From the NCBI GenBank assembly GCA_008508345.1, contig QNGE01001335.1:45061-109060 (forward strand): DNA of 64,000 nucleotides, given 5' to 3'. Each line of letters begins with the position of its first letter. Positions within the stretch are counted from its first letter, which is position 1. The notes below the pieces were generated by a model. The model had not been told where the DNA came from. It searched no databases and was given only the letters and a program-made list of their open reading frames with translations. Positions 12,701-23,400 of the stretch are shown piece by piece. The stretch is from Paragonimus westermani (lineage: Eukaryota; Platyhelminthes; Trematoda; Plagiorchiida; Troglotrematidae). The position numbers and the translations under genes are program-made.

Positions 12701-13841
12701 CTCAGGTAGGCCACTTGAGATTGCCGATCAATTCGCCTATCTGAGTGGTATCATGATATCAGCTCTTAACGTGGCTGATGAGATGTCCACGGGGATCACG
12801 AAAGTTCGTAGTGCATTCACGAACCTTCGTCACCTGTTACATCGCAAAGACCTATTTGTCAATTAAAGACGAGGATTACACTATGCGTGTGTGCTCAGTT
12901 TTGCTCCATGAATCAGATACATGAACTATTCGTACAGAAGGTGTATCTAGATTTTCGACGTTTCATTACCGTTGTCTCTGTCCGTTAGCCAGCGCCAAAT
13001 AAGCTGACTGTGTGCGCAACGCAGCATTCTGTCGGTGTGTATTCAGGATATGTTGAAGTTTGCGACCAGTAGCCAAGGCGATGAAAATGCACATTCTTCG
13101 CTGGTTGGGTCATGCATTCTGTGGGCCGATGACGCGTCTACCGCACCGCGCATTTTCCATTGTGGCTACTGATGGTTAATAGAAACCGCAAGGTGATAAG
13201 ACGTGGCCACGACTGTGAAAGCCTTGACCTTCTCAGCAAGCAGGGTTGTCAGGTGCTTTGGAGAGTTCGCGACCATCCACACCGCTGGTTGGAGACAGTC
13301 TGACGTGGCAGCTTGTCGGGGTCAATAGCGAGCCTGTATCCATAAAGTCGTTGTGTCTCCTCTTGATGTTTCATTGTTCTTCTACGTTTGTATTTATTTA
13401 TTACTCTACTACTTTGTGGGTCATTGTCAGGACTAGTGATAACCCGAACAACAGAGTATAGGGGGTACGGCTGAAAGCTGAAAATGGCAATGATGTTGAT
13501 GGGAGTGGATTTGGTTCCGCTACGTAATTTTTCTTGCTTTTATCTCCGTTCAGGGTATTCAGTCCTCTGGATCGGCGCCTGTGATCACCAGTCCCAGCCC
13601 ACGACGCATTACATTAGACGCACTGTCACAAGCTATTGCTTCAGCAGGTAGCCGTCAAGACAGGCCCGCTACCCCGCCCAACTCGGATCAGTCAACCATA
13701 GAGATGAACACCGCTGACCGTTGGGCCACCCAGTTGGCCCGGTTGGCTGAAATGGGTTTTACGGATGAACTGGTTGCCCGGCAAGCACTGGAATCGGCTA
13801 ACGGCGATCTGGACGTAGCAATCCAGCTGTTGCTTGGCTGA
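3628..13841 (+). CDS. UBL7: UBL7-like ubiquitin-like/UBA domain protein, seven coding exons
   Basis: Joining 3628-3778, 3816-3935, 3969-4048, 4094-4239, 4317-4482, 8211-8495 and 13554-13841 gives 1236 nt, a 411-aa protein and a TGA stop; all phases agree and all introns are GT-AG. Residues 1-83 form a ubiquitin-like domain (LDIKCIYYGELLDANKKLSD, QFVIKRK). About 115-185 is an STI1-like helical region (SPALGHEPVAYSILRDPKML) in the place of ATPGLSSDPIALGVL of human UBL7. An acidic, Ser-rich linker follows (DLENDTEEDTD). Two short helical repeats are seen (VSRHQLQAAIAQAQ and ITLDALSQAIASAG). A C-terminal UBA domain spans about 373-411, with the MGF loop at 383-385. Human UBL7 is 380 aa with the same domain order. 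UBL/UBA proteins generally bind ubiquitin chains and the proteasome; the specific role of UBL7 is poorly defined. Start choice: the ATG at 3628 directly opens the first beta strand (MTYLRVKITRL) and lies 19 nt after an acceptor. Confidence 0.9.
3816..3935 (+). CDS. UBL7: UBL7-like exon 2 (rest of the ubiquitin-like domain)
   Basis: Enters with two bases completing Lys51 and ends one base into an Ala codon before GTAAGT. It encodes LLDANKKLSDYDIDNYSIL and the last strand QFVIKRK. Intron 3936-3968 is 33 bp, the shortest in the gene. Confidence 0.88.
3969..4048 (+). CDS. UBL7: UBL7-like exon 3 (linker to the STI1-like region)
   Basis: Follows TTGTTTCAG and ends in phase 0 with GACAAG before GTTTGT. 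It encodes GLREVSQLMANLYWILRSG, a helix corresponding to the helix after the UBL in vertebrate UBL7. Intron 4049-4093 is 45 bp and ends TTTACAG. Confidence 0.87.
4094..4239 (+). CDS. UBL7: UBL7-like exon 4 (STI1-like region)
   Basis: Starts LTDLLSSRSWLEQAI and contains SPALGHEPVAYSILRDPKML, the strongest match to the middle of UBL7. It ends two bases into an Arg codon (AG|GTATGT). Intron 4240-4316 is 77 bp with a long pyrimidine tract and TTTCTAG. Confidence 0.88.
4317..4482 (+). CDS. UBL7: UBL7-like exon 5 (end of STI1-like region and start of linker)
   Basis: Completes the split Arg and reads LITLYPCMVHVLHLGVETI, then a Ser/Thr/His-rich linker. Phase 0 end at CAG before GTAATT. It is followed by a 3728-bp intron filled with RTE sequence. 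Confidence 0.87.
4566..6035 (+). mobile_element. RTE-clade LINE, 5'-truncated copy in intron 5
   Basis: The frame opens inside RT at motif A (VFLDYKGAFDSVDRSTL) and goes through SGVRPGCPLSPFLFNFVID to LLPGERLTD. There an extra GACT unit in a run of GACTGACTGACT shifts the frame; without it the text would flow into LDYADDKVLLFDD. From 4885 the second frame is open to the stop at 5739. It carries the thumb (GSCISVGGGGVGNEIEARIS), then LLYGSETWPLRVEDV and the tail RWLGHVLRMPASRLPYRAL and SRWLETLGEMAVNRAEWRE. This order is typical of trematode RTE elements. About 290 bp of 3' untranslated sequence follows. The endonuclease is lost to 5' truncation, normal for LINE insertions. It lies in the same direction as the host gene. 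Apart from the 4-bp slip it is well preserved, so it is probably the youngest RTE copy here. Confidence 0.9.
6036..6959. other. Intron 5 sequence without recognised features
   Basis: AT-rich sequence between two RTE pieces. Short ORFs occur on both strands but none matches a known fold or carries splice-compatible coding features. Probably old, unrecognisable repeat. Confidence 0.35.
6960..7470 (+). mobile_element. RTE LINE tail, second fragment in intron 5
   Basis: A degenerate reading starting WSGHVLRMSTYDLHFPL matches the RTE tail motif WLGHVLRMPASRLPY seen in the copy at 4566-6035. It is followed by an untranslated region with similar landmarks: a CCCACTTGC region, and GGTTGTGTGGTAGTTGTTCATG against GATTGTGTGGCAGTTAAGCAT. 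Only the extreme 3' end is present, with many stops. Confidence 0.6.
7471..8210. other. End of intron 5, nothing recognised
   Basis: Contains a 121-codon open frame (7745-8110), unlike any protein I know and without supporting splice sites. The region ends in the exon 6 acceptor TTTTATCCTTCAAG at 8210. A stronger-looking CTGTCAG lies upstream at 8173-8179, but using it would bring an in-frame stop. Confidence 0.35.
8211..8495 (+). CDS. UBL7: UBL7-like exon 6 (acidic linker and first helical repeat)
   Basis: 95 codons, phase 0 at both ends, between ATCCTTCAAG and GTAAGT. It starts DLENDTEEDTDAGSSQ, matching the acidic GLSDDEDD stretch of human UBL7, and contains VSRHQLQAAIAQAQGLLAG, which aligns with its ITQSELATALALAS helix. 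Confidence 0.85.
8496..10385. other. First part of intron 6, nothing recognised
   Basis: No coding or repeat motif could be supported. There is a short TG run at 10356-10370. The block around 9000-9250 is more GC-rich than its surroundings and might be an old repeat, but there is no second copy in the window to compare it with. Confidence 0.35.
10386..10521 (+). repeat. Diverged tandem duplication of about 78 bp
   Basis: Two units begin CATAAGT at 10386 and 10464, and both run through GAGTC...GACA.TAGT..G.TCAGT to ATGGTCTTGTT. They are roughly 80 percent alike by eye. It is a local duplication in intron 6 with no coding sense. Confidence 0.6.
10522..11704. other. Middle of intron 6, nothing firmly recognised
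   Basis: A 114-codon minus-strand frame (10660-11004) and an 80-codon plus frame (11313-11555) are present; neither resembles a known protein. The last part may be the upstream, badly decayed part of the RTE copy that follows. Confidence 0.35.
11705..13330 (+). mobile_element. RTE-clade LINE, longer but heavily decayed copy in intron 6
   Basis: The order of RTE landmarks is preserved across many stops and shifts. A pre-RT region comes first (IYSLSRRIDRYAGFFGN, then ATEVTLELELLKRDKFPDQD). Motif A follows as LKAAFNSVTRNTF, then SVQQGYPVSSFLFNFLMACI. LPRSRLTDS is broken just before the YADD box, and the thumb reads ADQFAYLSGIMISALNVADEM. Tail traces near 13090-13150 read RWLGHAF and TRLPHRAFS. 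Compared with the copy at 4566 it reaches further 5' but is far more mutated, so it is an older insertion. Same orientation as the host gene. Confidence 0.8.
13554..13841 (+). CDS. UBL7: UBL7-like exon 7 (second helical repeat, UBA domain, stop)
   Basis: Acceptor TATCTCCGTTCAG ends at 13553. The exon reads GIQSSGSAPVITSPSPRRI, then LDALSQAIASAGSRQ, a Pro/Ser linker, and the UBA domain WATQLARLAEMGFTDE, RQALESANGDLDVAIQLLLG. TGA at 13839-13841. The UBA carries the MGF loop and the C-terminal hydrophobic helix, lining up with WQPQLQQLRDMG...ALELIFAG of human UBL7. Confidence 0.9.
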   Translation, partial: GIQSSGSAPVITSPSPRRITLDALSQAIASAGSRQDRPATPPNSDQSTIEMNTADRWATQLARLAEMGFTDELVARQALESANGDLDVAIQLLLG

Positions 13842-14669
13842 GTGTGATTAATCGGCGCCATTTCTACACCCTTCGGCTTATACTTCCTAGTACCTGTTTC
13901 TGTCATTCTGCTAATCGTGATGTGATACGCCACAGCTGTTTCTCGTCCGCTTCTTTATCAATGCATTTTTCCACTCCGTCATTACAATTTATTTCCTGTG
14001 GCTCCACCACCATTCCATGCGTCGAAATCTGACGGTTCTCGCCTATTATATCTCCGTTCAGGCCATTCCCGTCAGTTCACTTGAAGCGTAATTGCTTTCG
14101 TTACAAAGGCATGGAAACTAAATCTTTCCGGACAAGTTTGCAAACCTTTCAGTGTAATGCTTATGCTACGAACTTTCAAATTGCGCTGTTTTGACTGAAC
14201 CTTGTCAGGATTCAAAGATGATTTGGGTTGGGAAAATCGGTGGAATTGCTGACTTCGCGTCTCTTTCAAGTCACATTACGTGTTCCCTAACGATTTTGTG
14301 TTTCAAGACGTCTCTGTCACACTGATGGACCTACCACTGCATATTTGCACACATAACCGGTTTAAAACCTGTATGTCGGTTAAGTCACGATTTTCCCTGC
14401 TCCCCAATTGGAGCAGATCCTTTCAAGATTTGGGGAAGTATACCATGGCGTTTCCATTCTGCTTCCTTTATTTTTTCAACCGTTTCGTAGCATTAGCTGC
14501 CCAGTAGGCAGACATGGAAAGAGAACACTCACCATTATGAGAAAAAACGGGTAGCAAACAAGCTTGTTTTCAGTGCCTCATCATCAGGCTAAATACAACA
14601 CATCTATATGGGTTCGCTGGGCGTAGTACGTCTGTGGAGTGAGGGATAGTAATCAGTAATGTTCATTTA
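13842..14669. other. 3' flank of the UBL7-like gene
   Basis: Presumably the 3'UTR and intergenic DNA. No AATAAA lies within the first few hundred bases, so the polyadenylation site is not placed. The 14-mer of the exon 7 acceptor recurs at 14049-14062. Nothing else is recognised. Confidence 0.4.
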
Positions 14670-16530
14670 GTTAGCTTTAGGTCTTGATCATAAAATACCA
14701 TCAAATGAGGCTGATCGTATTTGTGTTGAGGCCCAGTTTGAGAATCTTATTTATCAGTTATCTGTGCTTCGCACAACTAATGTTGACAACCTAGGTCCGT
14801 TAAAGACTAAGTTCATCGATATAGCTCATGGATTTACCAGGACTCCAATTAATAGCCAGCGTGCTATCACGAGGCAACACCTGCAATCGTTAAGAAAACT
14901 TAAGTCAAAAATATAGTTATACTTAAGCTTGACAAGAGTTGTGGGGCCGTCATTCTAGACAGAGATGCGTATGTGCGGCTGATGTTATCAATGTTGGATG
15001 ACCAAACAAAGTTTCGGTGAGTAGAGGGCGGACAGGGTTACCGAAACAGAGGACCGCGTAGGACGACATCCTCAGTTGCTCTTGCAGTTGCGGATTATTG
15101 ACGAATTAACGTATAAATCTCTTGAGCCGTGTGGGTCGTCAACATCTACCGAAGAGAAGTTTGGAATGTCGGTTAGGCCAATTTTGGCAATGACAAACTC
15201 CCATTACCATAAATTGGCACACTGGCTGGTTGCTATTCTAACCCCAGTAAAACAGAAATTTCAGACACATTTCATTAAAGACTCATTTGAATTGATCAGT
15301 GACCTGGACAGAATCAATCTTGCTAACGAAGTGATGTGCTCTATAGACGTTCAGTCACTATTCACAAATGTTCCGATGCATGAAACGGTTGACTAAATTT
15401 GTGAGCTCGTTGAAATGAGTCACATTTCGTTGCCTCTTCCTACCGACATATGGAAAGAAACTGCTACTCTCTACTGAGAATGTCAGTTTTCGTCTTCTCG
15501 AACAGTCCCACCATCAAATAGACGGAATAGTCATGGGAAGTCTACTAGGTCCCATCTTAGCAGGCTTTTTCATGCTAAAAATTGAGCAACAGCTTGCTAC
15601 GAAGATAGAAAACTTGTCATATTACAAGCTTTACGTTGATGACATTAATTTTCAGTCGACCTAAACAGACGATAGAAAACCTGGTACAGCGTCTAACTAG
15701 TTGTCATCCTAATCTGAAAGTTAATTGTGAATTTGAGGTCAACAACTGTTTGCCATTTCTAGATATCCTCATAAGTCTTCGGGAGGATGGCTCGGTTAGA
15801 AGAACTGTTTATGGGGAATCCACGTGGTCAGGTCAATATCTAAAATTCAGCACACAATACAAACGAGCACTAGTAAGTACTCTGTTCACACGAACAAGAC
15901 GAATCCGTACGCACGACAGCCTTGCGGAAGAACTAGATCTGACTAATTCTGTCCTACGATCAAATGGTTACCTCATAAGGTTCATAGATAGACACAGTAG
16001 ACAAAAAGTACCACCCGAAGAAGTGGTCACTGTGGAGGAGAAGAGGGTTTATATAGAGCTGCCTTTAAAGGTGATTATATCATGCATCAAACGACACAGC
16101 GATTGAGAAATTCAATTAAGCGAACGTTCGCTGCAGCTGAACACCGTGTAATCTCTCGGACTCAGAAGTCACCAGTGCCTTCAATCAAAGGAGATCAGCC
16201 TATCAGTGCCACTTCACATTGTGTTTGCCACTTTGTATGTAAATGCGGAGAAAGTTACATAGGGAAAACCGAGAGATGCCTTATTTCCAGAATGAAGGAA
16301 CATTTACCTAAATGAGTCCAGAAGTCCGTGTTACCAGAGAGTGGCAATATTGCTGAAACGCGTATACACCCAGCTTCCTCAGTCGCTAGACGGGTCCTGA
16401 CCACCGGTCACGATATCGATCTACTTTGTACATCCAGAATCCTGTTACGTCTCTCTGACCCTAAGATTCTTACGGTTTGCTGAAGCAGTTGCAATCAATT
16501 GAATCAAACCAGCTCCCTCTGTTTAGAAAC
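14670..16530 (+). mobile_element. Penelope-like element with RT and GIY-YIG endonuclease, broken copy
   Basis: The N-terminal PLE domain runs from about 14680 (EAQFENLIYQLSVLRTT, then after a shift ILKLDKSCGAVILDRDAYV). RT begins near 15130 with KFGMSVRPILAMTNSHYHKL and continues MCSIDVQSLFTNVPMHETVD before a stop. It then passes through a degraded HHQIDGIVMGSLLGPIL and YKLYVDDI (catalytic DD kept) to LPFLDILISLREDGSVRRTV. The endonuclease frame (16082-16315) has HCVCHFVCKCGESYIGKTER, a GIY-YIG variant with SYIG and the upstream cysteines, and ends near MKEHLPK. Several stops and shifts separate the pieces. PLEs insert at chromosome ends and internal sites in many animals; this copy is dead. 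Confidence 0.88.
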
Positions 16531-19500
16531 AACTGTTCGTGGACTTGCCCCTCCCCTGGAAGTAATGACTTACCCTAGCCCGGTTATTGATTATCCACCC
16601 CTCTAGTTGTTTGCCATAAAGAAACCCACCCGTTATTACAAATTTGGTACTGATGAGTCGATACGAAATGTGTGCATCTATCAGTTTTCGTGCTCAAACC
16701 GTTCGAAGGGATCAGTTGTTTCGAAATGCTCAGTTTGTTTAGGCCTATAGAGTGGACCCTCCTTAACTGGTTTGGTAACACCACATTCACACTTTCAACG
16801 TTCAGATGTGGTGGTTACCTCATATATCTTGTCCGAGGACGATGTAGTAATGGACAACACTGGTTATGGCATTCAACGCCCGACCGCTAATGCATCACAC
16901 TGATGGCCGTCGATAAAAGCGAACTTGGAACTTTGTGCTTCTCTTTGATCATGTCACAGATGAACGAACGCTAAATTCCGTTTTAGGGTGTTTTTATTTT
17001 GATGTCAAGCTACTTTCAAATAGTGTCAGCACAACATAATTCGATGCAGTGGATCATGAAGATAAAGCTCGGTCAGCCTATGAGGCGACGGTGCGCTTAT
17101 AAACAATATCTGGCTTTCATGTCGGTGCATTGTTACACCCAGCAGGATGCGACGTTACAAGTCAGTTTGTTTTCAAGTGATCGGTCGGTTCCTTTTCGGA
17201 CCACTGTGTGTCTGTTTTCAGGACGTCCACTTAACTCTATCGACTGTCACATTTGAGCCGGATACCGTAAGAACTGTTCCCTCATTATGTTCACGTGGGA
17301 ATGTACAGTATTCGCCTCGTACTGAGACCCACAACTTGTGTGGATCGTCATCCGGCGTTCACTTTTCTAAGAAGCGGCTCAAGTTCTATAGAAAACGAAA
17401 TTTTAAGACCATCCCCTTAGTCTCTCTTGAGCTCTCTTCTCTAGTGCTTAACCTCTGTGCAGTAGCTGTCATTGCAACACTCCCCCGCCCATGTTGATCA
17501 CTGTTGCAGAGTTGTTCGCGTCGCCTTGAAGTTGAGGATTTTAATCCTAAACACGATATTTTGAAACTGTTACGAACACAGTTGATGGTGGCCTCAATGA
17601 TAAGGTCCAGTGAACTTAGGCGAGCGCAGTCTCAATTTTTAACTGGTTTGATTTAAGTCTCACGTGGTCCACAATCTGAAGTCTTCTTCAGCGTGTAAAC
17701 TGACTGGAATAATAAGCTTTTACCATCTCATCTTGCCCAATCATCGGTAATCGACCGTTCATCCCGACTTGTGGCTTCACTCACTCTGCAACACAGATTG
17801 AGGCTGACTCCAGGTTGGCCGGAGCATTTGTGAATCAATCACACCTGTCTCATATGAAATCAAACTGATTGAAGGTATCTAACACCGAACCCTCCTGGGG
17901 ACAAGCAGAATTTGCGTCCAAGCTGTTACGTACACAGTGGGTTTAACGACCAGATGTTTTTCAAGCTTATGGAGGAAGGCTATACCAGTGTGCTGTTTGA
18001 TGATTCATAAAGAAGACGGGAAAATATTTCGGCAACTCGGAAATAACCGTTCGTCTGTTATAGACTAGTGATCTGTTAATTTCGAACGTTTAGTAAATAT
18101 CGCATCTAACTCGTCATCTGGAGAAGTAGTTGCGGTACCCACTGTCTAGGAATGGCGCTCACTTGGGAAGAAGAAGAAGAACTGTAACCGATGTCTCTTG
18201 CATAGGAGATGCCGAAGAAGACCAAACAAATACAACCACCGAGGAAGAAGCAACTTAACCAAATGAGGACATCTCAATCGCGGAGTTACTTCCAGTGGCA
18301 TACAAACTGGAATTAGTTGAACAGTCTGGCCGCCTGACTAATTGGTGAAATCAAAATGAGATGGCAAGAAATAGTTTACACCAAACCTGCTGCTCCCTTC
18401 CTGTTAGAACAGTAGAACTAATCACACGAAGCTGCAGCATGGCCACACTAGGTACCTTTCCGAAGCAGCGAGCACGCGCTTAAAGCGATCGATCTTTATG
18501 TTGCCAAAAGGTGGATGTTGCAAGGGGAGGTATCACAACCAGCGGAACACAACTTATGTTTTGCCAACCGTACTTGGTTTGGTTGAACGAGTTTCGTTTC
18601 TTATATCTTCTATTGTCTATTTTTGTATACGGCACTCACCCCCACGGAGTGGGCGGAACGTCCGATGTGTTAATGCTTGAAGTGAGATGCCACTGTACAA
18701 CCTTAATTTCTTACTACTGGCCACTTTGAAGCATGAAACCGGCAAGCAAAGACAGCAGATTGCACGACTTATTGCCAGGCTAGTTTCGTTGCATCCTGTG
18801 GAATACATACTGTAGTGGTGGTGTTCACATAACAAAGTCAAACGAGGTTAGTGAACAGCAATACAAGGCTTTTAAGCAGCCCGATATGTATGAAACTCCC
18901 AGTGGCAAGCTGGTTGTTTCGCGCCACCTGTCGCTGTTTGTTCTGTCGGCTATTCTGCGATTGACCCGAGATCGTAGCAACCGAGGCTTGCCGGTTGCGT
19001 AAACAACTGTGAATGCCTACGTGAGATCCGTTTGGTGATGGTTCTCCAGCAGATGACAAGTAATCGCTGTTGCCGGTGTGGTTGTTGGTGCGTGCGCACA
19101 TGAGTGTCAGCTTGCACCTGCGCCACATGTTTCCTCACTCATGATGGTATGTGGTTCAAGATCCGAAGCATCAGCTGCCGTCCCGTCATGCCAGTGTAGT
19201 CGACCTGACAACTGCCTGAAAATCGGCAGATGTTATGGAATCTAGCGAACGGAGTCATCTGGGATTTTAGAGATCGAATTGGCACCCGTTTTGTAGTGTA
19301 GGCTAACACGGTGATTAGTCCGGTAAGCTGTGACAGCTGCGGACGATTTCACAACCTTCGAGGTTCGGCTAATGTGCAAAGCTCAAGTCGGGGCGTGTCA
19401 CAGCACCTAGTATCGCAGAAACTTCAGCGCGTGAATTTTTACAGAAAACGGCAACTTTTGTTTACAGTGCACCGTCGTCAAGTCCGCACTTGTAATCTCG

Positions 19501-22079
19501 CTTAAGTGGACCAGGCTTGGCGACTAGACTGTGTTCCATCAGAAATAGATTGTATAGGAACAAGTTTGTTAGGTTCCAGAAAACATTGAACAGTAGAGTA
19601 GCGTCTGTCTAATTCAGTTTATCTTAATGATGAGTAACAGGTAAATTGAACCGAAAAATGGCTCGATTGTTGAGTTACGTAGTTCGAGGGTGGTTCTAAA
19701 TCCTTGCACGTTTGGTCCGTACATTCATAAGTGATTTACGGTTTCTTAGAGTGCCGTGCGTGTAACTAAAGACTAGATGTCATAAGACCGCTCCATACTC
19801 TATTATTCAATTCGCGGACGCTATGAACTCAAATTGTTCTACTGAAATTTGGGTGTCAATGGTTTTCACACGGATTCTAGGAGTCACATCAACTACTTAA
19901 CCGACCTTCATTTTTATGAACTCATCATACGGACGATCAGAAATGAAACTGTAGGCCTCATGTGGTCCATGAAATCTAACTGTGATTGTGTCCATTGACC
20001 TTATTCCCCTCGGTCGTGACGTCCGTATTCTTCAGTTGTTCGAGTTTGGTGGGCTGACTGGTTCCAGTAATCTTAGTTTATCCTTTCATGATCAGTGGTT
20101 TCTCTACTATCTCACGTATCATTTAAGTACTAATTGTCCACTCTGCAAAATACTAGCTGACCACTAAGGATTGATCTAGCCACCGTTGGTGACCGATTTT
20201 TCTCACTAAGGACTGTTCTCCGTTTTATTATATACGTTTCCTTGTTTGTATCAATCTAGTTTGGTGTCTAATGCATTAAATGTGCTTTGTAAAAACTTCA
20301 AGCTTTGCCGATCAAATACTGTTAATTCTACGACTGTCGCCACCTCAGTTTTCCATTCAAATGTATACCCATTGACAACTGATCGCTAGTTCCATTACCC
20401 ATCGGACCGATTTCACTTCATGGTGGCTCGTTCCATTTCTCACGTAAGTCGTGATCAAATGATAGTGGCACTTGACAGTCAGTAACAGCTGTGTAGATTT
20501 CCACTCAATGTTAGAATATTCGAATCATCAACCTGTTTGTCCACCAAATGATAACGGATTAATAAAAATGAGTTTTGACTGGACAGTCATAAAGCACGCT
20601 TTATAGTCGGGCAGTTTCCACCGACCGAGCAAGTGGAACGAAATACGGGTCAAATAAAAATCCTAAGAAACAAGAAGACATGGTTGCATCATTTGCTAAT
20701 TAGTATCACCGTCATCATGATTCCTCCCGAACGCTATTTCGGCCCACATGTCTCAGAAAACAACATCAACCAGAGGTTATCATTTGGACAAACAGCTGTA
20801 GATGATTGTGTAGGCTCGATCTGGCGGTGGCCCTTCAGGCCTTGAAGGCATGAAATGTGAAAAAAACATCTTTAGCGTTAGGGTACGTCTAGTATGTGAC
20901 ACCAGACCTGAATCTGTTGTAACAGCGCAGTAGTTGACTGTGTGAAGGCCTGATTCATACATTCGAGATGTTAGTCCGAGTCTCCAGTTAGCTCGATCTG
21001 TTGACACGCGTTTGTTGTAGCCACAATTGCGCATCCACGACATACTTCTCCATTTCAACCAGCTCAGGCTAATGTTAAATCCCACTCCTGTAATCCTTAT
21101 CTGTCCTGAAAAACACTGCATATTTTTCCTGCTTGCTGCTTCCGTAACCTACGTTCTCTTATTACTGTGCAAAGCCGAATCACTCGCAGACAAGCACTGT
21201 AGTCGTTACTCGAAACTGAAATCCCAATACACTTCTTCGGTATAATGCGGCGTTCTAACTCACAGGGAAGATCTTCAACCTGGAGGGTACTCAGAAGAAC
21301 TGGAGACTAGTTAGACATCTGCAGGAACTTTTGGGCAATGTAGTTTCACGACAATATTGATCAGTTCACTTCTCTGTTGAGGTTAATATTGACTACCTAG
21401 ACGGCTCTACCAACTCTTGGAAAAAACTTAATATAACACTTCATATCGAGCTGATTCACGAAAGATCTTTTGTTTATGCAGGTCCGCCGGTGTTGTTATG
21501 ATACTTTGGTATATTTCTCTGATGCACACTGACGATTTCCTGAATGCACAGTCATTCACAGTGGTCCGCTGTCCTTGTTTAATCGGGTAGGTAAAGATTC
21601 TGCACTTACAAATGCTCCAGACAGTCATGCAGTCCAGTTTTGCATCGTTTTGCATCCACGATCGGGAAGCATTGTTTCGGATTTTATGGGTTTTTATAGA
21701 TTTTATAGGCCCCTACCTTGTTAAAGAAGAAATAAAGCTCTTTGAGTATACATTCTTATCACTTTGTTGGTTTGTATAAATGTTGGAAGGTCTGTAGACG
21801 TAGAGAAAAGGTGAGTGGAAGTAAATCAAAGGAACCTTTACTCAAGTTTCTGGTATACAATCACACCAGCAACAAACACTGAAACACATTGTGACAACGT
21901 TCTGACAGATATGCTCATTTAATATCCTGTGTGATGGGATTGCGGTTGTACCTAGAAAACTTGTACAGATTGCCTCATATACGAGTCAGTCGAGTAACAT
22001 TTTAGAACTGTCAACCGATTCAGCCATGACTACAGCAGTGGACAGGGTGTGCCAGTGCGAACAGGTTCTAACCGCGAAG
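16531..22079. other. Long stretch with no recognised gene
   Basis: I found no fold, transposon motif or convincing exon. A GAA-rich tract (18167-18181) and a run of frame with few stops at about 18207-18729 were examined but are unrecognised. Two short frames near 17290-17420 and 19350-19470 share a weak FYRKR-type similarity that may be chance. The last few hundred bases may hold the degraded C-terminal end of the CR1-like element. Confidence 0.35.
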
Positions 22080-23400
22080 CAGTTCTGATTGCAATGTAAC
22101 CGGCCCATTCCATAACCTATTTCAAACTAATGACCCCTTAAGTGTTGAATCATTATTGAGATGAAGACGATAGGCCTGTATGTTTTTTTCTAAATGTGGG
22201 CTGAGTATGAAGGCGAACATAGTGCGAAGGACCTCCAGATGTAAGTTTTCAGAACTTCCTCTAGATGTGTCATTTACTCCTGACCATATATTTTGTCGAC
22301 ATACTCAGGCTACTTGTCATTAAGGTCCCTAGGTCTCATCCACATACTGATGCGAGTCACTTGGTGTATCCAGCATAATTTTAATAACTGCTATGCACCA
22401 CTCTTAATTTGGTTTCGCTGAGCGGCAATTTATTTTCTATGGACCCTTGTTTAGAAGAGTTCAACTCACCCTCTCTTTAGCGTCTCAACATCTTCCGGAC
22501 ACTTCAAAGACCGCCAGAACTTTGTATCACCTGCATAAAGCAAAATTGGTGGGCTGGCTGCGATCATTAGTTCAAGAACGTGCAGAAGGAGCAGGCGGTC
22601 CTAAGGTAGATCCTTACGGAACTCCGGGTTTGAAAGGGCACCATTCTAATAACTGTTCGTTCATCTCGGTCTTGAATCTACTTCCAATCAGATACTCCCT
22701 AAGTCCCCTAGGAGCCAAAACAAGGCCTCCATTTTGGAATTTCCCTATCGGGATAGTGATTGACCCTGTCAAAGGTTTTGATGAAATCAAAATGGGTAAT
22801 ATCATTGGCCAATCCTCTATCGATAGCTTTCGTTCAAAAGGCACGATCAGTCAACAGATTTGTTACACATCAATATCCCTTACTGTAGCCACGCTGTGGC
22901 TACAGTGTCCTTGACACAATCATCTAGTGAGCTCTCCAGTATTTTTGAGATCATTGTGGGCAGCGCCGTTGATAGACACATCGTCGGATCATCTCGACAT
23001 ACATGTGTGGAGACAGGTGTGATTGTGAACTATATCCACGCTTTCGATGGATGGTCGGTTTTCAAGGAGCGAATAAAATGTTCTGTAACTGGCTCAGCTA
23101 ATATGGTGACGTACCTTTTCAGAACGATAAAGGATATCGAATCTGGACCAGGTGTCTTGTGAGGAAGTAGGTTCTCTAATGTGATTTGGACTTCTGACTG
23201 ACATTTGAAGAATTTCAGTTAGATTGCCTCGTATGTGCTCAGCAGTCACTGGTGGTTGGGAGTCATGCACATTTATGCACTGTTTACTCAAAACGCTATC
23301 TACCACTGCATCTGCATTGGTAAATCTATCGGAGGTTTGAAGCTGTAGAGTTCTAATCCTGGTCCTTGCGTGTGTTGACACTTCGTGGTAGAAAAGCGTA
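22080..23400 (-). mobile_element. CR1-like LINE reverse transcriptase remnant
   Basis: Read on the minus strand and pieced over several frames. An upstream region (ALPTMISKILESSLDDCVKD) corresponds to the NYRPVSLTS...KVLE block. RGYSKGY and CVTNLLTDRAF correspond to QHGFxxGRSCxTNLL. FDFIKTFDRVNH is motif A with its catalytic Asp. A degraded GVP-GS-LGP block follows at about 22610, and LLYAGDTKFWRSLKCPEDVE corresponds to the motif C region, where YAGD replaces the usual ADD. FAFILSPHLEKNIQAYRLHL near 22120-22210 is the CR1 tail block (VRPHLEY...QAW). The copy is too decayed to encode anything. CR1 rather than Jockey is a judgement from motif wording. Confidence 0.72.

Noticed and set aside
17290..19505. 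A possible repeated short coding unit (FYRKR-type similarity at about 17.4 and 19.4 kb)
   Set aside because: Similarity is limited to a handful of residues, with no flanking nucleotide match.
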